Origin: Plantago major
Taxonomy: Eukaryota; Streptophyta; Magnoliopsida; Lamiales; Plantaginaceae
Assembly: GCA_026545765.1 (NCBI GenBank)
Contig: CM048840.1
Coordinates: forward strand, 59,118,843 to 59,182,842
DNA length: 64,000 nucleotides
Reading direction: 5' to 3'
Below, in pieces: positions 1 through 12,455 of this stretch. The notes under the pieces were generated by a model. It ran no database searches, was not told the DNA's origin, and saw only the letters and a list, made by a program, of their open reading frames with translations. The translations under genes were made by a program, and so were the position numbers. Positions within the stretch are counted from its first letter, which is position 1, and each line of letters begins with the position of its first letter.

Positions 1-3000
1 CAAACAAACAAATCTACTTGAGAGATATAAAAAACAAACTTTGGAGATGGATGAACAACAAACGAATAACTCTACTCGAGAGTTAAACAACACACTAAAG
101 GAGTGGGATAATGTCAAACAAAGAAGTCTATTCCAGATTTAAACAATACACAGAAGGAGTAAGAGTATCACAAACGAAGAACACTACTTAAGAGTTAAAG
201 AACACACATAAGGAGTGGGATGAACAACAAATGTAAAATTCTACTCAAGAGTAATACAACACACTAAAGGAGTGGGATAATGTCAAACAAAGAAGTCTAT
301 TCGAGATTTAAACATTACACAGGAGTAAGAGTATCACAAACGAAGAACAGTACTTGAGAATTAATAAACACACATATGGATTCGGATAAACAACAAGTAT
401 AAAATTCTACTCGAGAGTTAAATAAAAGAATAATGGGAGAGAGATAATTACAAACGGAGAAGTCAATTTGAGATTTAAACAACACACAAGAGGAATAATA
501 AAATAACGAACGAAGAACTCCACTTGAGAGTTAAACAAAACACAAAATATGTTGAATAAACAACAAACAAACAAATCTACTTGAGAGATATAAAAAACAA
601 ACTTTGGAGATGGATGAACGACAAACGAATAACTCTACTCGAGAGTTAAACAACACACTAAAGGAGTGGGATAATGTCAAACAAAGAAGTCTATTCCAGA
701 TTTAAACAATACACAGAAGGAGTAAGAGTATCACAAACGAAGAACACTACTTAAGAGTTAAAGAACACACATAAGGAGTGGGATGAACAACAAATGTAAA
801 ATTCTACTCAAGAGTAATACAACACACTAAAGGAGTGGGATAATGTCAAACAAAGAAGTCTATTCGAGATTTAAACATTACACAGGAGTAAGAGTATCAC
901 AAACGAAGAACACTACTTGAGAATTAATAAACACACATATGGATTCGGATAAACAACAAGTATAAAATTCTACTCGAGAGTTAAATAAAAGAATAATGGG
1001 AGAGAGATAATTACAAACGGAGAAGTCAATTTGAGATTTAAACAACACACAAGAGGAATAATAAAATAACGAACGAAGAACTCCACTTGAGAGTTAAACA
1101 AAACACAAAAGGTGCTGAATAAACAACAAACGAACAATTCTACTTGAGAGATATAAAAAACAAACTTTGGAGATGGATGGACAACAAACGCATAACTCTA
1201 CTCGAGAGTTAAACAACACGCTGAAGGATTGGGATAATGTAAAACAAAGAAGTCTATTCGAGATTTAAACAATACACAGAAGGAGTAAGAGTATCACAAA
1301 CGAAGAACACTACTTATAAGAGTTAAAGAACACACATAAGGAGTGGGATGAACAACAAATGTAAAATTCTACTCGAGAGTAAAACAACACACTAAAGGAG
1401 TGGGATAATGTCAAACAAAGAAGTCTATTCGAGATTTAAACATTACACAGAAGGAGTAAGAGTATCACAAACGAAGAACACTACTTGAGAATTAATAAAC
1501 ACACATATGGATTCGGATAAACAACAAGTATAAAATTCTACTCGAGAGTTAAATAAAAGAATAATGGGAGAGAGATAATTACAAACGGAGAAGTCAATTT
1601 GAGATTTAAACAACACACAAGAGGAATAATAAAATAACGAACGAAGAACTCCACTTGAGAGTTAAACAAAACACAAAAGGTGTTGAATAAACAACAAACG
1701 AACAAATCTACTTGAGAGATATAAAAAACAAACTTTGGAGATGGATGAACAACAAACGAATAACTCTACTCGAGAGTTAAACAACACACTAAAGGAGTGG
1801 GATAATGTCAAACAAAGAAGTCTATTCCAGATTTAAACAATACACAGAAGGAGTAAGAGTATCACAAACGAAGAACACTACTTAAGAGTTGAAGAACACA
1901 CATAAGGAGTGGGATGAACAACAAATGTAAAATTCTACTCGAGAGTAAAACAACACACTAAAGGAGTGGGATAATGTCAAACAAAGAAGTCTATTCGAGA
2001 TTTAAACATTACACAGAAGGAGTAAGAGTATCACAAACGAAGAACACTACTTGAGAATTAATAAACACACATATGGATTCGGATAAACAACAAGTATAAA
2101 ATTCTACTCGAGAGTTAAATAAAAGAATAATGGGAGAGAGATAATTACAAACGGAGAAGTCAATTTGAGATTTAAACAACACACAAGAGGAATAATAAAT
2201 AACGAACGAAGAACTCCACTTGAGAGTCAAACAAAACACAAAAGGTGTTGAATAAACAATAAACGAACAAATCTACTTGAGAGATATAAACAACAAACTT
2301 TGGAGATGGATGAACAACAAACGAATAACTCTACTCGAGAGTTAAACAACACGCTGAAGGAGTGGGATAATGTAAAACAAAGAAGTCTATTCGAGATTTG
2401 AACAACACACAGAAGGAGTAAGAGTATCACTAACGAAGAACACTACTTAAGAGTTAAAGAACACACATAAGGAGTGGGATGAACAACAAATGTAAAATTC
2501 TACTCGAGAGTAAAACAACACACTAAAGGAGTGGGATAATGTCAAACAAAGAAGTCTATTCGAGATTTAAACATTACACAGAAGGAGTAAGAGTATCACA
2601 AACGAAGAACACTACTTGAGAATTAATCAACACACATATGGATTGGGATAAACAACAAATATAAAATTCTACTCGGGAGTTAAATAAAACAATAATGGGA
2701 GAGAGATAATTACAAACGGAGAAGTCAATTTGAGATTTAAACAACACACAAGAGGAATAATAAAATAACGAACGAAGAACTCCACTTGAGAGTTAAACAA
2801 AACACAAAAGGTGCTGAATAAACAACAAACGAACAATTCTACTTGAGAGATATAAAAAACAAACTTTGGAGATGGATGGACAACAAACGCATAACTCTAC
2901 TCGAGAGTTAAACAACACGCTGAAGGATTGGGATAATGTAAAACAAAGAAGTCTATTCGAGATTTAAACAATACACAGAAGGAGTAAGAGTATCACAAAC

Positions 3001-4536
3001 GAAGAACACTACTTATAAGAGTTAAAGAACACACATAAGGAGTGGGATGAACAACAAATGTAAAATTCTACTCGAGAGTAAAACAACACACTAAAGGAGT
3101 GGGATAATGTCAAACAAAGAAGTCTATTCGAGATTTAAACATTACACAGAAGGAGTAAGAGTATCACAAACGAAGAACACTACTTGAGAATTAATAAACA
3201 CACATATGGATTCGGATAAACAACAAGTATAAAATTCTACTCGAGAGTTAAATAAAAGAATAATGGGAGAGAGATAATTACAAACGGAGAAGTCAATTTG
3301 AGATTTAAACAACACACAAGAGGAATAATAAAATAACGAACGAAGAACTCCACTTGAGAGTTAAACAAAACACAAAATGTGTTGAATAAACAACAAACGA
3401 ACAAATCAACTTGAGAGATATAAAAAACAAACTTTGGAGATGGATGAACAACAAACGAATAACTCTACTCGAGAGTTAAACAACACACTAAAGGAGTGGG
3501 ATAATGTCAAACAAAGAAGTCTATTCCAGATTTAAACAATACACAGAAGGAGTAAGAGTATCACAAACGAAGAACACTACTTAAGAGTTAAAGAACACAC
3601 ATAAGGAGTGGGATGAACAACAAATGTAAAATTCTACTCGAGAGTAAAACAACACACTAAAGGAGTGGGATAATGTTAAACAAAGAAGTCTATTCGAGAT
3701 TTAAACATTACACAGGAGTAAGAGTATCACAAACGAAGAACACTACTTGAGAATTAATAAACACACATATGGATTCGGATAAACAACAAGTATAAAATTC
3801 TACTCGAGAGTTAAATAAAAGAATAATGGGAGAGAGATAATTACAAATGGAGAAGTCAATTTGAGATTTAAACAACACACAAGAGGAATAATAAAATAAG
3901 GAACGAAGAACTCCACTTGAGAGTTAAACAAAACACAAAATGTGTTGAATAAACAACAAACAAACAAATCTACTTGAGAGATATAAAAAACAAACTTTGG
4001 AGATGGATGAACAACAAACGAATAACTCTACTCGAGAGTTAAACAACACACTAAAGGAGTGGGATAATGTCAAACAAAGAAGTCTATTCGAGATTTAAAC
4101 AATACACAGAAGGAGTAAGAGTATCACAAACGAAGAACACTACTTAAGAGTTAAAGAACACACATAAGGAGTGGGATGAACAACAAATGTAAAATTCTAC
4201 TCGAGAGTAAAACAACACACTAAAGGAGTGGGATAATGTCAAACAAAGAAGTCTATTCGAGATTTAAACATTACACAGAAGGAGTAAGAGTATCACAAAC
4301 GAAGAACACTACTTGAGAATTAATCAACACACATATGGATTGGGATAAACAACAAATATAAAATTCTACTCGGGAGTTAAATAAAACAATAATGGGAGAG
4401 AGATAATTACAAACGGAGAAGTCAATTTGAGATTTAAACAACACACAAGAGGAATAATAAAATAACGAACGAAGAACTCCACTTGAGAGTTAAACAAAAC
4501 ACAAAAGGTGTTGAATAAACAACAAACGAACAAATC

Positions 4537-7500
4537 TACTTGAGAGATATAAAAAACAAACTTTGGAGATGGATGAACAACAAACGAATAACTCTACTCG
4601 AGAGTTAAAATCACACTAAAGGAGTGGGATAATGTAAAACAAAGAAGTCTATTCCAGATTTAAACAATACACAGAAGGAGTAAGAGTATCACAAACGAAG
4701 AACACTACTTAAGAGTTGAAAAACACACATAAGGAGTGGGATGAACAACAAATGTAAAATTCTACTCGAGAGTAAAACAACACACTAAAGGAGTGGGATA
4801 ATGTCAAACAAAGAAGTCTATTCGAGATTTAAACATTACACAGAAGGAGTAAGAGTATCACAAACGAAGAACACTACTTGAGAATTAATAAACACACATA
4901 TGGATTCGGATAAACAACAAGTATAAAATTCTACTCGAGAGTTAAATAAAAGAATAATGGGAGAGAGATAATTACAAACGGAGAAGTCAATTTGAGATTT
5001 AAGCAACACACAAGAGGAATAATAAAATAACGAACGAAGAACTCCACTTGAGAGTTAAACAAAACACAAAAGGTGCTGAATAAACAACAAACGAACAATT
5101 CTACTTGAGAGGTATAAAAAACAAACTTTGGAGATGGATGAACAACAAACGAATAACTCTACTCGAGAGTTAAATAACACGCTGAAGGATTGGGATAATG
5201 TAAAACAAAAAAGTCTATTCGAGATTTAAACAATACACAGAAGGAGTAAGAGTATCACAAACGAAGAACACTACTTAAGAGTTAAAGAACACACATAAGG
5301 AGTGGGATGAACAACAAATGTAAAATTCTACTCGAGAGTAAAACAACACACTAAAGGAGTGGGATAATGTCAAACAAAGAAGTCTATTCGAGATTTAAAC
5401 ATTACACAGAAGGAGTAAGAGTATCACAAACGGAGAACACTACTTGAGAATTAATCAACACACATATGAATTGGGATAAACAACAAATATAAAATTCTAC
5501 TCGGGAGTTAAATAAAACAATAATGGGAGAGAGATAATTACAAACGGAGAAGTCAATTTGAGATTTAAACAACACACAAGAGGAATAATAAAATAACGAA
5601 CGAAGAACTCCACTTGAGAGTTAAACAAAACACAAAAGGTGTTGAATAAACAATAAACGAACAAATCTACTTGAGAGATATAAAATACAAACTTTGGAGA
5701 TGGATGAACAACAAACGAATAACTCTACTCGAGAGTTAAACAACACACTAAAGGAGTGGGATAATGTCAAACAAAGAAGTCTATTCCAGATTTAAACAAT
5801 ACACAGAAGGAGTAAGAGTATCACAAACGAAGAACACTACTTAAGAGTTGAAAAACACACATAAGGAGTGGGATGAACAACAAATGTAAAATTCTACTCG
5901 AGAGTAAAACAACACACTAAAGGAGTGGGATAATGTCAAACAAAGAAGTCTATTCGAGATTCAAACATAACACAGAAGGACTAAGAGTATCACAAACGAA
6001 GAACACTACTTGAGAATTAATAAACACACATATGGATTCGGATAAACAACAAGTATAAAATTCTACTCGAGAGTTAAATAAAAGAATAATGGGAGAGAGA
6101 TAATTACAAACGGAGAAGTCAATTTGAGATTTAAACAACACACAAGAGGAATAATAAATAACGAACGAAGAACTCCACTTGAGAGTCAAACAAAACACAA
6201 AAGGTGTTGAATAAACAATAAACGAACAAATCTACTTGAGAGATATAAAAAACAAACTTTGGAGATGGATGGACAACAAACGAATAACTCTACTCGAGAG
6301 TTAAACAACACGCTGAAGGATTGGGATAATGTAAAACAAAGAAGTCTATTCGAGATTTAGACAATACACAGAAGGAGTAAGAGTATCACAAACGAAGAAC
6401 ACTACTTATAAGAGTTAAAGAACACACATAAGGAGTGGGATGAACAACAAATGTAAAATTCTACTCGAGAGTAAAACAACACACTAAAGGAATGGGATAA
6501 TGTCAAACAAAGAAGTCTAGTCGAGATTTAAACATTACACAGAAGGAGTAAGAGTATCACAAACGAAGAACACTACTTGAGAATTAATCAACACACATAT
6601 GGATTGGGATAAACAACAAATATAAAATTCTACTCGGGAGTTAAATAAAACAATAATGGGAGAGAGATAATTACAAACGGAGAAGTCAATTTGAGATTTA
6701 AACAACACACAAGAGGAATAATAAAATAACGAACGAAGAACTCCACTTGAGAGTTAAACAAAACACAAAAGGTGTTGAATAAACAACAAACGAACAAATC
6801 TACTTGAGAGATATAAAAAACAAACTTTGGAGATGGATGAACAACAAACGAATAACTCTACTCGAGAGTTAAACAACACACTAAAGGAGTGGGATAATGT
6901 CAAAGAAAGAAGTCTATTCCAGATTTAAACAATACATAGAAGGAGTAAGAATATCACAAACGAAGAACACTACTTAAGAGTTGAAGAACACACATAAGGA
7001 GTGGGATGAACAACAAATGTAAAATTCTACTCGAGAGTAAAACAACACACTAAAGGAGTGGGATAATGTCAAACAAAGAAGTCTATTCGAGATTTAAACA
7101 TTACACAGACGGAGTAAGAGTATCACAAACGAAGAACACTACTTGAGAATAAATAAACACACATATGGATTCGGATAAACAACAAGTATAAAATTTTACT
7201 CGAGAGTTAAATAAAAGAATAATGGGAGAGAGATAATTACAAACGGAGAAGTCAATTTGAGATTTAAACAACGCACAAGAGGAATAATAAAATAACGAAC
7301 GAAGAACTCCACTTGAGAGTTAAACAAAACACAAAAGGTGCTGAATAAACAACAAACGAACAATTCTACTTGAGAGATATAAAAAATAAACTTTGGAGAT
7401 GGATGGACAACAAACGAATAACTCTACTCGAGAGTTAAACAACACGATGAAGGATTGGGATAATGTAAAACAAAGAAGTCTATTCGAGATTTAAACAATA

Positions 7501-9068
7501 CACAGAAGGAGTAAGAGTATCACAAACGAAGAACACTACTTATAAGAGTTAAAGAACACACATAAGGAGTGGGATGAACAACAAATGTAAAATTCTACTC
7601 GAGAGTAAAACAACACACTAAAGGAGTGGGATAATGTCAAACAAAGAAGTCTATTCGAGATTTAAACATTACACAGAAGGAGTAAGAGTATCACAAACGA
7701 AGAACACTACTTGAGAATTAATCAACACACATATGAATTGGGATAAACAACAAATATAAAATTCTACTCGGGAGTTAAATAAAACAATAATGGGAGAGAG
7801 ATAATTACAAACGGAGAAGTCAATTTGAGATTTAAACAACACACAAGAGGAATAATAAAATAACGAACGAAGAACTCCACTTGAGAGTTAAACAAAACAC
7901 AAAAGGTGTTGAATAAACAACAAACGAACAAATCTACTTGAGAGATATAAAATACAAACTTTGGAGATGGATGAACAACAAACGAATAACTCTACTCGAG
8001 AGTTAAACAACACACTAAAGGAGTGGGATAATGTCAAACAAAGAAGTCTATTCCAGATTTAAACAATACACAGAAGGAGTAAGAGTATCACAAACGAAGA
8101 ACACTACTTAAGAGTTGAAAAACACACATAAGGAGTGGGATGAACAACAAATGTAAAATTCTACTCGAGAGTAAAACAACACACTAAAGGAGTGGGATAA
8201 TGTCAAACAAAGAAGTCTATTCGAGATTTAAACATTACACAGAAGGACTAAGAGTATCACAAACGAAGAACACTACTTGAGAATTAATAAACACACATAT
8301 GGATTCGGATAAACAACAAGTATAAAATTCTACTCGAGAGTTAAATAAAAGAATAATGGGAGAGAGATAACTACAAACGGAGAAGTCAATTTGAGATTTA
8401 AACAACACACAAGAGGAATAATAAAATAACGAACGAAGAACTCCACTTGAGAGTTAAACAAAACACAAAAGGTGCTGAATAAACAACAAACGAACAATTC
8501 TACTTGAGAGATATAAAAAATAAACTTTGGAGATGGATGGACAACAAACGAATAACTCTACTCGAGAGTTAAACAACACGATGAAGGATTGGGATAATGT
8601 AAAACAAAGAAGTCTATTCGAGATTTAAACAATACACAGAAGGAGTAAGAGTATCACAAACGAAGAACACTACTTATAAGAGTTAAAGAACACACATAAG
8701 GAGTGGGATGAACAACAAATGTAAAATTCTACTCGAGAGTAAAACAACACACTAAAGGAGTGGGATAATGTCAAACAAAGAAGTCTATTCGAGATTTAAA
8801 CATTACACAGAAGGAGTAAGAGTATCACAAACGAAGAACACTACTTGAGAATTAATCAACACACATATGAATTGGGATAAACAACAAATATAAAATTCTA
8901 CTCGGGAGTTAAATAAAACAATAATGGGAGAGAGATAATTACAAACGGAGAAGTCAATTTGAGATTTAAACAACACACAAGAGGAATAATAAAATAACGA
9001 ACGAAGAACTCCACTTGAGAGTTAAACAAAACACAAAAGGTGTTGAATAAACAACAAAAGAACAAATC
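4537..9068. repeat. Dimeric super-repeat (about 1,133 bp) within the left satellite block
   Basis: Successive HORs alternate between two types over four dimers starting at 4537, 5668, 6801 and 7935 (spacing 1131, 1133 and 1134 bp). The odd HOR carries AATAAACACACATATGG followed by ATTCGG in its second D monomer. The even HOR carries AATCAACACACATATG followed by GATTGGG or AATTGGG. Even HORs at 6233, 7367 and 8501 also share a 2-bp insertion giving ACTTATAAGAG in the first D monomer. Outside this block the alternation breaks down; for example the HORs at 15-2273 are all the first type. Confidence 0.75.
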
Positions 9069-10303
9069 TACTTGAGAGATATAAAATACAAACTTTGGAG
9101 ATGGATGAACAACAAACGAATAACTCTACTCGAGAGTTAAACAACACACTAAAGGAGTGGGATAATGTCAAATAAAGAAGTCTATTCCAGATTTAAACAA
9201 TACACAGAAGGAGTAAGAGTATCACAAACGAAGAACACTACTTAAGAGTTAAAGAACACACATAAGGAGTGGGATGAACAACAAATGTAAAATTCTACTC
9301 GAGAGTAAAACAACACACTAAAGGAGTGGGATAATGTCAAACAAAGAAGTCTATTCGAGATTTAAACATTACACAGAAGGAGTAAGAGTATCACAAACGA
9401 AGAACACTACTTGAGAATTAATCAACACACATATGGATTGGGATAAACAACAAATATAAAATTCTACTCGGGAGTTAAATAAAACAATAATGGGAGAGAG
9501 ATAATTACAAACGGAGAAGTCAATTTGAGATTTAAACAACACACAAGAGGAATAATAAAATAACGAACGAAGAACTCCACTTGAGAGTTAAACAAAACAC
9601 AAAAGGTGCTGAATAAACAACAAACGAACAATTCTACTTGAGAGATATAAAAAACAAACTTTGGAGATGGATGAACAACAAACGAATAACTCTACTCGAG
9701 AGTTAAACAACACGCTGAAGGAGTGGGATAATGTAAAACAAAGAAGTCTATTCGAGATTTAAACAATACACAGAAGGAGTAAGAGTATCACAAACGAAGA
9801 ACACTACTTAAGAGTTAAAGAACACACATAAGGAGTGGGATGAACAACAAATGTAAAATTCTACTCGAGAGTAAAACAACACACTAAAGGAGTGGGATAA
9901 TGTCAAACAAAGAAGTCTATTCGAGATTTAAACATTACACAGAAGGAGTAAGAGTATCACAAACGGAGAACAGTACTTGAGAATTAATCAACACACATAT
10001 GAATTGGGATAAACAACAAATATAAAATTCTACTCGGGAGTTAAATAAAACAATAATGGGAGAGAGATAATTACAAACGGAGAAGTCAATTTGAGATTTA
10101 AACAACACACAAGAGGAATAATAAAATAACGAACGAAGAACTCCACTTGAGAGTTAAACAAAACACAAAAGGTGTTGAATAAACAATAAACGAACAAATC
10201 TACTTGAGAGATATAAAATACAAACTTTGGAGATGGATGAACAACAAACGAATAACTCTACTCGAGAGTTAAACAACACACTAAAGAAGTGGGATAATGT
10301 CAA

Positions 10304-10306
10304 ACA
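10304..10306. repeat. Left target-site duplication ACA of the CACTA element
   Basis: ACA directly precedes the CACTAC terminus. The satellite reads GTCAA-ACA before the element and ACA-AAGAAGTC after it. The uninterrupted satellite consensus is GTCAAACAAAGAAGTC, so exactly one ACA copy is extra. A 3-bp duplication is the hallmark of CACTA integration. Confidence 0.92.
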
Positions 10307-10312
10307 CACTAC
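10307..10312 (+). repeat. Left CACTA terminus, only CACTAC matching the right end
   Basis: The right end complement reads CACTACAAAAATCG. The left end reads CACTACTTGGAGGATAC, so identity stops after six bases. From CAC at 10307 the sequence is an open codon series H-Y-L-E-D-T-D-A that runs into the transposase, so the terminus overlaps coding sequence. Either an internal deletion left only the hexamer, or a cryptic internal CACTAC was used as an end. Confidence 0.8.
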
Positions 10313-10993
10313 TTGGAGGATACAGATGCATTTAGACTGAAGGGTAGTGGAAAATTTTGTTGGTTTGATTGTCATCGTAGGTTGCTAGAAAGTGACCATC
10401 CGTTCAGGAAGAACAAGGATCAATTCTTGAAAAATAAAGTCGTCAACAAAAAAGCCCAGATAAGACTTACTGGTGCACAAATTCTTGCGGAGATTGATAG
10501 ATTGGGTCTTATGAAGGTGACTGAGCTTGGGTGGATGAAGCATAACGAGAAAATTGGTAAAAAATCTGGTTGGAGGAAGAGAAGCATCTTCTGGGACTTG
10601 CCTTACTGGAGCAGTCTTCTTATCCGTCACAACTTAGATTTCATGCACATTGAGAAGAACGTGTTCGAGAACTTATTCAATACACTTTGCAACATTGAGG
10701 GAAAAACAAAGGACCATGCGAAGTCTAGATCCGAGTTGTCGACGTGGTGTAAAAGGCCTGAGTTGACAAAGAAGGATGAGAATGGTAAGTGGCCGAAAGC
10801 GTGCTACACAATTGACAACGCTTCTAGGTCAATTTTGTTTGATTGGGTGAGGGCATTGAGTTTCCCAGATAATTACGCCTCAAATTTAGAGAGGTGTGTG
10901 GATTTGAAGAAGACAAAGGTTTATGGGATGAAGAGTCACATTGTCATGTGTTCATGGAGAGGCTTATCCGGTAGCATTTCGAGAGCTTCGTGA
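10307..10993 (+). other. Transposase_21 (tnp2) domain fragment, longest open frame of the element
   Basis: About 228 codons are open here, from H-Y-L-E-D-T to a TGA at 10991-10993. The segment holds the conserved W-F-D-C-H-R-R region, the S-I-F-W-D-L-P-Y-W motif near 10588 and the H-N-L-D-F-M-H-I-E-K-N-V-F-E-N block near 10627. The last residues before the TGA are out of family register: the expected sequence (C-H-V-F-M-E-R-L, then P-V-A-F-R-E-L) continues in other frames across 10941-10992. The first shift is a base loss near 10940 and the second an extra base near 10970. A methionine start inferred at the TTG of 10313 would be artificial. Confidence 0.88.
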
Positions 10994-11400
10994 AACACGT
11001 ATGGACTGCTATCACCGAGTTGAGCTTATTTTTCAAAAATTTAGGCACAAGGTGGTTCATGACAAAGTGTTGGAAAATCTTGAAAGAACATACCATTGAT
11101 TCTATGCAAGCTCGGCGTATCTTTCCACCGAAACTGGTTTGATTCTATGGAGCACTTGCGGTGCACCTTCCACATGAAGCGAGACTTCTTTGGACGGTTC
11201 GATGTCGATGGATGTATCCATTCGAGAGGTACTTAGGGGAAATTGAAGAAGTATGTCAACAACAAAGGTAAACTGAAGGATCGATTGCCAATACCTACAT
11301 TCGAGAGAAACCGCAACCTTATACGCTCTTATTACTTTGATGAACACGTCCCTCTGAAGCCAAAGAAGGCCGGCTCGAAATGCTGACACATTCGTAGCTC
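10994..11400 (+). other. DUF4218 domain remnant of the transposase
   Basis: Reading through breaks recovers K-H-V-W-T-A-I-T-E-L-S-L-F-F from about 11000, R-R-I-F-P-P-K from 11113, F-D-S-M-E-H-L in a shifted frame near 11138, V-H-L-P-H-E-A-R from 11161 and C-R-W-M-Y-P-F-E-R-Y-L-G at 11203-11238. These are the usual DUF4218 landmarks in their usual order and spacing downstream of Transposase_21. A TGA interrupts the frame at about 11140 and one base of shift is needed beside it. Confidence 0.8.
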
Positions 11401-11820
11401 AAGCGGATGATGAGTTTTCCCTATCATCTTGGTATCAGGAGACCTCTTGGTGCACTAAGAAAGAATATCTTACGGATAAAGAGTTGAAAGCGACTCAATA
11501 TTATGTCCTCACGAATTGTCTTTGAGGTTGACGGATATGGTACTATTTGCAGGGTCACAACCATTTATTTAAATTTTAATATAGCTACGCAAGTCTCTAC
11601 TTCAATTATAGACTTATCAATGAATCAATGTTTGAGTTTTTCAAAAAGCGTTGTTTGGAAGAAAATCCTCGATGATGAGAGGATACACTAGAGGAACTAC
11701 TTGACTCAAAAATTCTCTGAATTTCCAGTTGGTTCCGAGAGTATGTCCGAATCCTATTAACAACGTCACATGCATATACTTAAAGGCTCTCATGAGGGTC
11801 CATTCAAAAGGTCTACACAT
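11401..11820 (+). other. Degenerate linker between DUF4218 and DUF4216, no intact gene
   Basis: Short matches typical of the CACTA transposase linker remain. Y-Y-V-L-T-N-C-L near 11500 resembles the usual Y-V-L-x-N-C segment. L-E-E-L-L near 11690 is followed by W-F-R-E-Y-V near 11730, which resembles the usual W-F-x-x-x-V segment. Frames change repeatedly and the 62-codon open frame at 11503-11691 has no family resemblance of its own. Nothing else is seen here. Confidence 0.5.
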
Positions 11821-12300
11821 TCCAGGTTATATAGTCAATGGCCTTAGGTTCCACACATTTGAATGTAACACGCCATGGCGACAAGCAACTCCGGTGTGTG
11901 TTAATGGTGCGAAGAGTATGGAGACGCTACTTTGTTTGATTTCCACGCAAGCTAAAACGAATTGTGAGGATTGAATATTCGGATTGCCATTTAACGAACC
12001 TTCTTGTTTGACGTTGAGTGGTATGATCCTAATCCGGAGGTACGAGGAAGAACGAGCGGTTTGAAATGGTTGATGTGAACCAAAAGAAGAGGTACCGAAC
12101 CAAGTATGAACCATTTATTCAGCGACTCAAGCACGATAAGTGGTGTTTCTTGAATATCCAAGCGAAAACGCGATAAGGGAATGGTTAGCTGCGGTACCTA
12201 TTCGTGCTTTCGCTCGAAGTGGAGTACATTGAAAACGACTCAATTACGAACTCGTACCAACAAGAGGATGTCGATAAACAAGCGAAGATCCCATAGAAGC
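11820..12300 (+). other. DUF4216 domain remnant of the transposase
   Basis: N-G-L-R-F-H-T-F is at 11837-11860 in one frame, F-L-F-D-V-E-W-Y-D-P-N-P-E at 12001-12039 in a second, and E-R-F-E-M-V-D-V-N-Q-K-K-R-Y from 12054 in a third, open to a TAA at 12174-12176. V-E-Y-I-E-N-D-S then Y-Q-Q-E-D-V follow at about 12220-12280. These match DUF4216 landmarks of plant CACTA transposases. At least two frameshifts separate them. Confidence 0.78.
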
Positions 12301-12356
12301 GATGATGAGGTTTGATCCGCACGAGGACCAATATGTAGTCTTAGAGGACGATAACG

Positions 12357-12455
12357 GTATATTATGTGTATTATGAGTAATTATATGTGTTATTATAATC
12401 ATTATGTATTATAACTCGTACTAACACATTTTTATTATTATTACATTTTTTGCAG
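12357..12455 (+). other. Probable 99-bp intron at the 3' end of the transposase gene
   Basis: A GT at 12357 follows coding D-D-N, and a pyrimidine-rich tract ending TTTTTTGCAG lies at 12445-12455. The interval is very AT-rich, unlike the exons. Splicing would give a phase-1 join reading E-D-D-N-D-V-M-T-G-R-P-P. Whether the downstream exon belongs to the tnp2 transcript or to a separate second gene cannot be told from sequence alone. Confidence 0.6.

Larger units (their letters stand above)
1..10306. repeat. Satellite array, left block: regular ten-monomer HOR of about 565 bp
   Basis: This stretch is entirely tandem satellite. Nineteen A monomers (core ACTTTGGAGATGG) lie at about 15, 578, 1141, 1709, 2274, 2840, 3408, 3971, 4537, 5102, 5668, 6233, 6801, 7367, 7935, 8501, 9069, 9635 and 10201, so the spacing is 563-569 bp throughout. 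Within the HOR at 1709 the monomer starts are 1709 (A), 1767 (B), 1823 (C), 1879 (D), 1936 (B), 1992 (C), 2048 (D), 2105 (B), 2161 (C) and 2217 (D). That is 58 bp plus three trimers of 169 bp. Copies differ by scattered substitutions and a few 1-5 bp indels. The + strand is strongly A-rich (26 A and 10 T in one 56-bp B monomer). No gene, promoter or RNA is supported here. Strand orientation is arbitrary. Confidence 0.97.
10307..12356 (+). pseudogene. TNP2-like CACTA transposase pseudogene, 5' truncated
   Basis: This is a remnant of the catalytic transposase of CACTA elements, which cuts at the CACTA ends in the nucleus. Family hallmarks appear in the expected order: WFDCHRRLL and HPFRKNK, then RSIFWDLPYW and RHNLDFMHIEKNVFENLFNT (Transposase_21/tnp2 type) within 10307-10993; FPP..., VHLPHEAR and RWMYPFERYLGKLKKYVNNK (DUF4218) within about 10994-11390; then NGLRFHTF, LFDVEWYDPNPE and FEMVDVNQKKRY (DUF4216) within about 11820-12180; and a likely 3' exon end coding H-E-D-Q-Y-V-V-L-E-D-D-N at 12356. 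The N-terminal part of the family is missing and no ATG starts the frame; the first open codon after an upstream stop is near 10298, in satellite sequence. At least five frame changes are needed to read the domains, for example near 10940, 10970, 11139 and between 11974 and 12054. It is not functional. Confidence 0.9.

Noticed and set aside
10313-10993. An intact small transposase gene starting at 10313
   Set aside because: The start codon would be TTG, the sequence lacks the family's N-terminal part, and the 3' end runs out of register before the TGA. It is a fragment.
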